From NCBI GenBank assembly GCA_023128965.1, contig JAGMCY010000103.1, positions 1 to 10,521 of the forward strand: 10,521 bases of DNA, given 5' to 3'. Position 1 is the first letter of the stretch. Each line of letters opens with the position of its first letter. Below are positions 1 to 5,299 of the stretch, in pieces. This DNA comes from Candidatus Aenigmatarchaeota archaeon (GTDB lineage: Archaea > Aenigmatarchaeota > Aenigmatarchaeia > QMZP01 > QMZT01). Below the pieces are notes generated by a model, which was given only the letters and a program-made list of their open reading frames with translations, was not told where the DNA came from and did no database searches. Made by a program: the position numbers and the translations under genes.

Positions 1-630
1 GTAATGGATTTCCCTGTCGAAGCAAACGCCCTTGTAAAGCTTGACAGGCCGGTAGTCTGAACGGACGGCTTTCGCTCCAAGCCATTCGGCTATCTCCTCG
101 TAGTTTCGGATGGTTGCCGAAAGAGCGAGTATCTGGGGGTTTATCAAGGTCTTGAGTTTCGTTAGCGTGACCTCGAGGGTTGGTCCTCTGCCCGGGTCGT
201 TCAGAAGGTGTATCTCGTCCGCCACGACCAGGCCGATCTGGTCTATCCAGGGTATTCCATGCCGAAGAAGCGAGTCGAATTTCTCCGAGGTGACTATTAT
301 GAGATCGAACCTCGCCAGCCAGTGATCGCTCGAATCCAGGTCCCCGATGCTGAGCGCGATTCTTATCCCTAGCGGTTCGTACTTCTCCTTGAACTCGTGA
401 TACTTTTCGCTGGCCAGCGCCCGCAGGGGCACGATATAAACCACTTTCCTTCCCTCTTTGATCGCGTTCAGGGCCGCGAACTCCGCAACGAGCGTTTTCC
501 CGCTCGCTGTTGGAGCGGCTAAGACGAGGTTCTCCCCTTCCAAAACCCCTGCCTTCAGGGCTTCCTCTTGGACGGGGTTGAGTTTCGAAAATCCTGATTT
601 CTCAAGAACCTGTTTCACCACGAAATCCAT
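1..630 (-). CDS. Hel308/Ski2-like DNA helicase, N-terminal part (cut by window edge)
   Basis: The first 210 residues of a superfamily 2 ATP-dependent helicase; the frame stays open to base 1, so the C-terminus lies outside. Visible motifs: a Q-motif-like LNPVQEEAL at residues 17-25, Walker A APTASGKT at 39-46, motif Ia PLRALA at 68-73, TSEK at 114-117, the DEIH box at 138-141 and SAT at 171-173. The stretch SDYRPVKLYKGV near 191-202 resembles the end of RecA domain 1 in archaeal Hel308. Members of this family unwind forked DNA at stalled replication forks and help repair. The start is the ATG at 628-630; a TATA-like element lies about 25 bases upstream with no Shine-Dalgarno, suggesting a leaderless message. 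Superfamily is certain; Hel308 rather than another Ski2-like helicase is likely but the diagnostic C-terminal domains are not visible. Confidence 0.9.
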   Translation of the reverse strand, partial: MDFVVKQVLEKSGFSKLNPVQEEALKAGVLEGENLVLAAPTASGKTLVAEFAALNAIKEGRKVVYIVPLRALASEKYHEFKEKYEPLGIRIALSIGDLDSSDHWLARFDLIIVTSEKFDSLLRHGIPWIDQIGLVVADEIHLLNDPGRGPTLEVTLTKLKTLINPQILALSATIRNYEEIAEWLGAKAVRSDYRPVKLYKGVCFDREIHY

Positions 631-659
631 AGTTATAAAATAAGGAATTAACATTAAAT
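631..659. promoter_or_regulatory. Divergent overlapping promoters of the helicase and DUF362 genes
   Basis: Only 29 bases separate the two divergent ATG codons. TTATAAAA at 633-640 is centred about 24 bases before the ATG at 660. On the other strand TATTTAATG (652-660) is centred about 25 bases before the ATG at 630. Both distances match archaeal TATA-to-start spacing for leaderless transcripts. Neither gene has room for a Shine-Dalgarno. Each TATA element lies next to the other gene's start, so the two initiation complexes would overlap. Confidence 0.6.
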
Positions 660-1532
660 ATGGTTTCGGAAATTTTCTACCAGGTCACGAACAACCGCAT
701 GCGCTTCGCCGAATACATCGTGATGAAGTTCATGAAAGAGATAAAGAGGAAGAAGAAAATATTCGTGAAGCCGAACATCGTTTCCCACGAACTTTATCCC
801 ACAACCACGCACCCGGACGTCCTCCGCTATGTTCTTAAGAACCTACCACGGTCTTCCGAAATCACAGTGGCTGATGCGCCAGTCCCGGATTCCCCGGTTA
901 CCATAGGGTTCGGGAAGAAAGACATGGTAAAAAACCATCCCCTTGCGAAGGTATGCGGACAGCTGGATATTGAACTCCAGAACATCTACGATCTCGGGTT
1001 CAGAAAAGTCAAGACGAAATCCGGATTCTCCCTCAACGTCTCGGAGGTCGCGCTTGACTGTGATTACATGATTTCTCTCCCGGTCATGAAGACCCATTGC
1101 ATAAAAGCAATCGGTATAACGGGCGCGCTCAAGAACAACTTCGGCCTGTTGTCAGCGAAGGACCGAATTCTTCTGCACTCATCAGAAAGAATCCCCATAA
1201 AAGCGATGAGGAAACTGCTATGGAGAAAGAAGGACATAAACCTCGCGATAGCCGAACTCAACGTGATTCGAAAACCCGACCTCTTCATAATGGACATGGT
1301 CGACACGCTTGTAGGGGGGAACGAAGTTCGCCATGGAGGGATCCAGAAGCACGTGGGTCTCATGTTCGCGGGGAAAGACCCCGTTGCTCTCGACTGCTTC
1401 GGTCTTGAAATCCTGAAGAAGTTCGACCCCGGGCTTAAGGAAAGGGAGGCGAAGGACATACCGGCGATAGAATACGCACTCCGTCTCGGTGTGGGGAAGA
1501 AGGAATTCAAGAAAACCAGAATAAGTTCATAA
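660..1532 (+). CDS. DUF362 family protein
   Basis: A 290-residue protein with the conserved blocks of the DUF362 family (PF04015): KPN at 37-39, DAP at 72-74, SLPVMKTH at 139-146, TGALKNNFG at 154-162, an acidic stretch with GG at 219-220, and AGKDPVALD at 237-245. Many family members carry a C-terminal 4Fe-4S ferredoxin domain; none is present here, as the protein ends soon after the DUF362 core in a basic tail. Its four scattered cysteines (99, 134, 147, 246) do not form a cluster motif. The biochemical role of the family is not established, so no reaction is assigned. The ATG at 660 is supported by a TATA element about 24 bases upstream. The gene is divergent from the helicase and 53 bases before TyrRS, which has its own TATA element. 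Confidence 0.85.
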   Translation: MVSEIFYQVTNNRMRFAEYIVMKFMKEIKRKKKIFVKPNIVSHELYPTTTHPDVLRYVLKNLPRSSEITVADAPVPDSPVTIGFGKKDMVKNHPLAKVCGQLDIELQNIYDLGFRKVKTKSGFSLNVSEVALDCDYMISLPVMKTHCIKAIGITGALKNNFGLLSAKDRILLHSSERIPIKAMRKLLWRKKDINLAIAELNVIRKPDLFIMDMVDTLVGGNEVRHGGIQKHVGLMFAGKDPVALDCFGLEILKKFDPGLKEREAKDIPAIEYALRLGVGKKEFKKTRISS

Positions 1533-1544
1533 GTACAAAATTCA

Positions 1545-1556
1545 TTTTTTATAAAA
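1545..1556 (+). promoter_or_regulatory. TATA element of the TyrRS gene
   Basis: TTTTTTATAAAA lies about 35 bases before the TyrRS ATG, in an AT-rich gap after the DUF362 stop. The predicted start of transcription is near 1577, leaving a leader of about 8-10 bases whose GTGAT (1578-1582) can pair with the 16S rRNA 3' end. The same T-run could also end the DUF362 transcript. Confidence 0.5.
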
Positions 1557-1585
1557 CTCCCACAATTATACAATATAGTGATTGC

Positions 1586-2611
1586 ATGGACCTCAAAAAA
1601 AGATTCAATCTGATCAAGAGGAACACGGAAGAGATACTGACAGAGCCGGAATTGGAGGGATTGCTGAAAAAGAAGAAACACCCATCCGCCTACATAGGCC
1701 TCGCCATCACGGGAAAACCGCACATAGGGTATTTCATCCCCATGATAAAGGTTAGCGATTTCCTGAAGGCGGGATTCCATTTCAAGATTCTCCTTGCTGA
1801 CATACACGGACATCTGGACGATCAAAAAACTCCGTTCGAACTGCTGGACACACGAATGAAGTACTACATGGAAGTCATCTCCGGCATGCTCGATTCAATA
1901 GGGGTTGACAGGAACAAGTTCAAATTCGTCAAGGGAAGGGACTTCGAGCTCGACCCGAAGTACACGCTGGACATGTACAGGTTGAGCGCGCTGAACACGT
2001 TCGCCCGCTGCAGGCGCGCGGCCTCGGATGTCGTTCGTTTCGGGAAGGAGCCGAAACTCAGCGGTTTCATCTACCCGATACTGCAGGCGCTGGACGAGGT
2101 TTACCTCGATGCTGATGTCCAATACGGAGGTCACGACCAGAGGAAGATCCTGGCTTTCGCGAGGGAGGTTCTCCCCTCGCTCGGTTATAAAAAGCGAGTG
2201 GAGGTGATGACCCCCATGCTTCCTGGTTTGCAGGGAGAGAAAATGAGCGCATCAGAGGGGAAATCCAAGGTTGACCTGCTTGACTCTCCGGATGTAGTGG
2301 AGAGAAAGATAGCGAAAGCGTTCTGCCCGGCAGGCAAGACCGAAAACAACGGAGTTCTCGCCTTCATGAAATACGTGATCATGGTTCTGAAAGAGGACAG
2401 GAAAGAGAGGTTCCTGGTGGAAAGGCCGGAGAAATTCGGAGGGGATGTTTCTTACAAGGATTACAAAACCCTGGAAAGGGATTTTGTTTCAAAGAAGCTG
2501 CACCCCGAGGATTTGAAAAAGGCGATGGCCAAGGAAGTCAACAGAATGCTCGAGCCGGTAAGAAAGAGATTCAAGGGGAAGATGAGCCTCGTTCGTAAGG
2601 CTTATCCTTAA
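1586..2611 (+). CDS. tyrS: Tyrosyl-tRNA synthetase (archaeal type)
   Basis: Attaches tyrosine to tRNA-Tyr in the cytoplasm (class Ic). The 341 residues align by eye along most of the Methanocaldococcus jannaschii enzyme. The HIGH-type signature is HIGY at 46-49 and the KMSKS-type signature is KMSAS at 219-223. Tyrosine-pocket residues are retained: Tyr36 in AYIG, Tyr163 and Gln167 in YPILQ, and Asp177 in DADV, corresponding to Tyr32, Tyr151, Gln155 and Asp158 of the M. jannaschii protein. The C-terminal part (RPEKFGGD near 280, LHPEDLKKA near 305, LEPVRKR near 322) is the archaeal anticodon-binding region. The length is somewhat above the usual 305-330 residues because of a short extra C-terminus. 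Start ATG is preceded by GTGAT three bases upstream. It converges on the JAMM gene with a 6-base gap. Confidence 0.96.
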   Translation: MDLKKRFNLIKRNTEEILTEPELEGLLKKKKHPSAYIGLAITGKPHIGYFIPMIKVSDFLKAGFHFKILLADIHGHLDDQKTPFELLDTRMKYYMEVISGMLDSIGVDRNKFKFVKGRDFELDPKYTLDMYRLSALNTFARCRRAASDVVRFGKEPKLSGFIYPILQALDEVYLDADVQYGGHDQRKILAFAREVLPSLGYKKRVEVMTPMLPGLQGEKMSASEGKSKVDLLDSPDVVERKIAKAFCPAGKTENNGVLAFMKYVIMVLKEDRKERFLVERPEKFGGDVSYKDYKTLERDFVSKKLHPEDLKKAMAKEVNRMLEPVRKRFKGKMSLVRKAYP

Positions 2612-2617
2612 AAGTAG

Positions 2618-3295
2618 TTATTCAATAATCCAGGGGACGTAAACAGCGACTTCTTTAACCCCGAACTTCATTTCCTTTATCGGTTTTTCCCCGAACTTTT
2701 CCTTCGGGTAGACCCAGTAAGCGGACACGAGAACGTCGTAACCCGTTTTTTCTTTCGTACGAAGTCTCACCCTTAATTTCTTAACGTAATCGCAGATGTA
2801 CCATTCCTTCTTGCCCGGCCTCTTGTAATCCTTCCTCTTTATGGAAAGGAGGAGTTCGATCCATCCCCTTCGGACGCGCTCCTGCCCGATCTTTACCATC
2901 GCTTCTATATCCTCTTTTATGGAAGTGACGTCTCCTTCAGAGAGGGCCACAAATCCCCCGTATGGGTAAGGATGGGAATGGTAACCACCGATTATCTCGG
3001 TCTTGAGGGATTCAAACGCCCGCAATACACGCTTGAAGGCGGAGATGTTCCCGTGGATTACCTCGGAAGGCGTACGCTTCTCTGTCTGGAAGGGATAGGC
3101 TTCTTTTACGGAAACGACCTTCATTTTCCTTCCGTTTATCTCCCGGACAGCGTTCCTTCCCAGAAGCGCTCCGTTCGTCTCCCTGTTGTATACCTCGATC
3201 GCGGAGGTGATGAGCGAACGGAAGGAGCGACGCTCTATGAAAACATCCCTGAACCCGTCAGGTTTTCTTTTGATTTTTTTCCTGCGTTTCCTCAT
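2618..3295 (-). CDS. JAMM/MPN+ domain protein (putative zinc metalloprotease)
   Basis: A 225-residue protein with the JAMM metalloprotease signature: a candidate catalytic Glu39 in ETNGALLG, then HSHP with His106 and His108, then SEGD with Ser119 and Asp122. Known JAMM enzymes remove ubiquitin or ubiquitin-like tags (Rpn11, AMSH, archaeal HvJAMM1) or act in cofactor sulfur-carrier processing. The usual spacing is H-x-H-x7-S-x2-D; here ten residues separate the second His from Ser, so the loop over the active site is longer. The first 12 residues are very basic (MRKRRKKIKRK), and a roughly 100-residue C-terminal extension rich in Lys, Arg and Tyr is not recognised. The start has no Shine-Dalgarno but has a TATA-like CTTTATTA about 27 bases upstream. 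No ubiquitin-like protein is encoded in this window, so the substrate is unknown. Confidence 0.78.
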   Translation of the reverse strand: MRKRRKKIKRKPDGFRDVFIERRSFRSLITSAIEVYNRETNGALLGRNAVREINGRKMKVVSVKEAYPFQTEKRTPSEVIHGNISAFKRVLRAFESLKTEIIGGYHSHPYPYGGFVALSEGDVTSIKEDIEAMVKIGQERVRRGWIELLLSIKRKDYKRPGKKEWYICDYVKKLRVRLRTKEKTGYDVLVSAYWVYPKEKFGEKPIKEMKFGVKEVAVYVPWIIE

Positions 3296-3431
3296 GTTTT
3301 ATAATTATATGATTTCCGTAATAAAGTCTTATGGAATGAGTTTGAAGGGAGATCAAACCATATAATAACAGAAGACCAAAAATATAAACATAGAACTTGA
3401 AAAACTAAAGTAAAAACTTCAGGTAATTCCA
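3296..3431. promoter_or_regulatory. Divergent promoter region of the JAMM and TrpRS genes
   Basis: An AT-rich gap of 136 bases between divergent starts. For the JAMM gene, CTTTATTA (3319-3326 read on the minus strand) is 24-31 bases before the ATG. For TrpRS, AAAAATATAAAC around 3378-3389 lies about 45 bases before the ATG, giving a leader of about 20 bases with a weak Shine-Dalgarno AGGT at 3421-3424. No strong hairpin or repeat was seen. Confidence 0.45.
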
Positions 3432-4550
3432 ATGAAAGCGGAAATCAACCCATGGGGCACGGAGGACGTTAAGGATTACGAGAAGCTAGCGAAGGAATTC
3501 GGGATCAAGCCTTTCGAACCCCTGCTGAAGAGAATTAAGGAGCCTCACTTACTCATGAGAAGAGGTCTGGTTTTCGGCCACAGGGATTTCGGTAAGACTC
3601 TCGATTCGGTCAAAAGGAAGGGGAGCTACGCGATGATGACGGGTCTCATGCCTTCCGGCAAGTTTCACCTGGGCCACAAAATACTCGCAGAGCAGATCAT
3701 ATACCACCAGCAGGTTTTGGGAGGAAAGATATTCCTGTGCGTCGCTGATATCGAGGCGTACAACCTGCGGTTGAACAGGATGGAAGAGCTTAGGAAGACA
3801 GCAGTTGAGGAATACCTTCTGAACTATATCGCGCTCGGCCTGAAACCGAAAAACTGTGATTTCTACTTCCAGAGTGAACGTTCGAAGGACCCGGATCAGG
3901 CGAACGCTTTCTATAAGCTCGCGGGTATGGCCGCGAGGAAGACAACGTTCAATGAGATGCGCGCGATTTACGGCGAGATCTCTCCTGGAAAGGTGATGTC
4001 CGTTATGATACAAGTTGCGGATATCCTCCACCCGATGCTTCCTGAGTTCGGAGGGTTCAAACACGTGGTCGTCCCTGTCGGGATGGACCAGGACCCGCAC
4101 ATGCGGTTGACCAGGGATATCGCTTCGCGCTTTGATAGGGAATACAAATTCCCTTCACTTCCTTCCTCCACGTACCACAGGTTCATCAAGGGCCTGAAGG
4201 GAGGGAAGATGAGCTCGAGCGATCCTTTTTCTTACGTCGCGCTTACGGATGATCCCAAAGGGATCAGGAACAAGATAATGAAATACGCTTTTTCCGGGGG
4301 GAGGGAAACAATCGCGGAGCATCGAAAGAAAGGAGGAATCCCGGAGGTCGACGTGTCCTACCAATACCTCTATTCCCAGTTCGAGCCGGATGACAGGAAG
4401 ATACGAACTATACACGATGATTACATATCGGGAAAGCTCCTGACAGGCGAGCTCAAACAAATTCTTATAGAAAAGCTGGAGAAATTCCTGACCGACCACC
4501 AAAGGAAGAGGGAAGAGGCGAAGAAACAGGTGGACAAGTTCTTGAAATAG
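3432..4550 (+). CDS. trpS: Tryptophanyl-tRNA synthetase (archaeal/eukaryotic type)
   Basis: Charges tRNA-Trp with tryptophan in the cytoplasm; class Ic, close in fold to TyrRS. The 372 residues contain PSGKFHLGH at 74-82 (HIGH signature HLGH 79-82), GGKMSSSDP at 257-265 (KMSKS signature KMSSS 259-263), and VGMDQDPHMR at 216-225, which is typical of the archaeal/eukaryotic form. The N-terminal 60 residues (NPWGTEDVKDYEKL and RRGLVFGHRDF) match the N-terminal extension of archaeal TrpRS, supporting the ATG at 3432. Length is normal for archaea. The stop codon is followed at once by a T-run (4551-4555) that could terminate transcription and merges into the tRNA promoter. Both class Ic synthetases sit within 3 kb, separated only by the inverted JAMM gene. 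Confidence 0.97.
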   Translation: MKAEINPWGTEDVKDYEKLAKEFGIKPFEPLLKRIKEPHLLMRRGLVFGHRDFGKTLDSVKRKGSYAMMTGLMPSGKFHLGHKILAEQIIYHQQVLGGKIFLCVADIEAYNLRLNRMEELRKTAVEEYLLNYIALGLKPKNCDFYFQSERSKDPDQANAFYKLAGMAARKTTFNEMRAIYGEISPGKVMSVMIQVADILHPMLPEFGGFKHVVVPVGMDQDPHMRLTRDIASRFDREYKFPSLPSSTYHRFIKGLKGGKMSSSDPFSYVALTDDPKGIRNKIMKYAFSGGRETIAEHRKKGGIPEVDVSYQYLYSQFEPDDRKIRTIHDDYISGKLLTGELKQILIEKLEKFLTDHQRKREEAKKQVDKFLK

Positions 4551-4567
4551 TTTTTATTAATATATTA
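4551..4567 (+). promoter_or_regulatory. T-run and TATA element before tRNA-Leu
   Basis: TTTTTATTAATATATTA follows the TrpRS stop directly. The five T residues could end the TrpRS transcript, while TAATATATTA (4558-4567) is centred about 24 bases before the first tRNA base, as expected for an archaeal tRNA promoter with little or no 5' leader. Confidence 0.55.
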
Positions 4568-4585
4568 TCAATAATTTCTCATACT

Positions 4586-4723
4586 GCGGGGGTTCCCGAG
4601 CTGGTCAAAGGGGCAGGACTTAAGTTTAAGGCTTAAGTGATGAGGCTTCGCTGCCTGTGAATGCTTTGCCCTGAGAAATCCTGTGGCTTAGTGCCTTCCA
4701 GGGTTCGAATCCCTGCCCCCGCA
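4586..4723 (+). tRNA. tRNA-Leu(UAA), with a 53-base intron
   Basis: A class II tRNA that folds fully by eye. The acceptor stem GCGGGGG (4586-4592) pairs with CCCCCGC (4716-4722), with discriminator A at 4723, typical of Leu rather than Ser. The D arm is CCC/GGG (4595-4597 with 4610-4612) with GG in the loop. The anticodon stem CAGGA (4614-4618) pairs with TCCTG (4679-4683), and the anticodon TAA is at 4621-4623. The long variable arm is GGC-TTAGT-GCC (4685-4695). The T arm is CAGGG-TTCGAAT-CCCTG (4699-4715). The intron occupies 4625-4677, between positions 37 and 38, leaving a mature tRNA of 85 bases. CCA is not encoded (the next bases are CTA), so it must be added after transcription. Confidence 0.95.
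4625..4677 (+). other. tRNA-Leu intron with box C-like and box D-like sequences
   Basis: The boundaries follow from the bulge-helix-bulge cut by the archaeal splicing endonuclease. CTTA (4619-4622) pairs with TGAG (4672-4675) as the central four-pair helix, including one G-T pair. The bulges are AGT (4623-4625) and AAA (4676-4678). Cutting after the second base of each bulge gives exactly 4625-4677. The inner helix is not continuous: the nearest pairing is AAGGC (4628-4632) with GCTTT (4663-4667), so this is a relaxed motif. Inside is GTGATGA (4637-4643), a perfect box C consensus, and CTGA (4671-4674), a perfect box D. Introns of archaeal pre-tRNA-Trp are known to act as box C/D methylation guides, so a guide function is conceivable here. 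Internal C' and D' boxes are poor. Confidence 0.7.
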
Positions 4724-4762
4724 CTAACCTTATTTTGACAAGCGGAACGTAAGTGGAACGGG

Positions 4763-4794
4763 CAGACCTGCGTCTGTTTTCCGTAGACGCTTTT
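4763..4794 (+). terminator. Two overlapping hairpins, each followed by a T-run
   Basis: CAGAC (4763-4767) can pair with GTCTG (4772-4776) over a CTGC loop, followed by TTTT (4777-4780). Alternatively GCGTCT (4770-4775) can pair with AGACGC (4785-4790), followed by TTTT (4791-4794). The two stems share bases 4772-4775 and cannot form together. CGGAA (4743-4747) can also pair with TTCCG (4779-4783) around the first stem. The likely role is ending the tRNA transcript before the next promoter, but archaeal termination mainly needs the T-runs. Confidence 0.4.
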
Positions 4795-4805
4795 GGGTAG
4801 AAGGG

Positions 4806-4822
4806 TCTATTTATTAATAAAC
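4806..4822 (+). promoter_or_regulatory. TATA element of the 133-residue coiled-coil gene
   Basis: TCTATTTATTAATAAAC is centred about 27 bases before the ATG at 4841, with no Shine-Dalgarno between. This supports leaderless transcription from 4841 and argues against the in-frame TTG at 4793, which lies upstream of the TATA element. Confidence 0.55.
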
Positions 4823-4840
4823 TCTGACATAATTCTAAAT

Positions 4841-5242
4841 ATGGCAGTCTTCGGGAAGTCTCCGGACGAAAAGCGGCAGAGGATAATGACGGATATGATT
4901 AACAGGGTGAACGAGAACGTGCGGAGGCTGAGGGTGATCGAGCAGAAGATACAGGCAATAGACACGAGGATAAATTCCATTGAGCAGAACATGATGTCGT
5001 ACAACAAAAATACACAGAAATCGCTTTCTGAGAGGGATTTGAGGATTTCAAATCTTGAAGACAGGATATCGAAAATCGAAACGACCTCGAAAGAAATCCT
5101 GAAACAACTGAAACTCGTTGCAACAAAATCAAATGTTGAGGAAGTAAAGCAGCTGGTCTCGATATACGACCCTTTGAGATCCAACTTCGTGACAAGGGAA
5201 GAGATGGAAAGGTTTGTTGGGGAGAAGCTTTCAAAAGTTTAA
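4841..5242 (+). CDS. Coiled-coil protein, possibly related to archaellum accessory protein FlaC/ArlC
   Basis: A 133-residue soluble protein with no signal peptide or membrane segment. Residues about 15-110 show heptad-like spacing of Ile, Leu and Val (RVIEQKIQAIDTRINSIEQN, NLEDRISKIETTSKEILKQL) and are predicted to be coiled coil. The C-terminal segment LVSIYDPLRSNFVTREEM (105-122) vaguely recalls the conserved end of the archaeal FlaC coiled-coil family, but no other archaellum gene is present, so this is only a suggestion. The start is the ATG at 4841, placed by the TATA element. The next gene also ends in a coiled coil with a similar IDT...I(N/D)S.(E/S)E pattern (39-49 here), and the two may form a heteromeric complex. 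They are 57 bases apart, with a second TATA-like element between them. Confidence 0.75.
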   Translation: MAVFGKSPDEKRQRIMTDMINRVNENVRRLRVIEQKIQAIDTRINSIEQNMMSYNKNTQKSLSERDLRISNLEDRISKIETTSKEILKQLKLVATKSNVEEVKQLVSIYDPLRSNFVTREEMERFVGEKLSKV

Positions 5243-5265
5243 TATTTTAAGAGGCTGAAACAATA

Positions 5266-5295
5266 TTAATAATATAATACAATCATAATTGGGGT
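5266..5295 (+). promoter_or_regulatory. TATA-like element and ribosome site of the collagen-like/coiled-coil gene
   Basis: TTAATAATATAATA (5266-5279) is centred about 27 bases before the ATG at 5300. GGGGT (5291-5295) stands four bases before the ATG and could act as a Shine-Dalgarno if the message starts further upstream or is read through from the preceding gene. Confidence 0.4.
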
Positions 5296-5299
5296 ATCT

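Noticed and set aside
1064..1825. A 253-codon open frame on the minus strand across the DUF362 and TyrRS genes
   Set aside because: It lies antisense to two strongly conserved proteins and has no recognisable domain or promoter; a chance frame from codon bias.
3549..4100. A 183-codon open frame on the minus strand inside TrpRS
   Set aside because: Fully antisense to a conserved synthetase, with no domain-like pattern; a shadow frame.
4793..4840. An upstream TTG start for the 133-residue coiled-coil gene
   Set aside because: The TTG lies before the TATA element and within the terminator-like hairpin region; ATG 4841 fits the promoter spacing.
4586..4840. A tRNA-associated integration site (att) next to tRNA-Leu
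   Set aside because: No second copy of the tRNA 3' end and no integrase gene was seen in the window.
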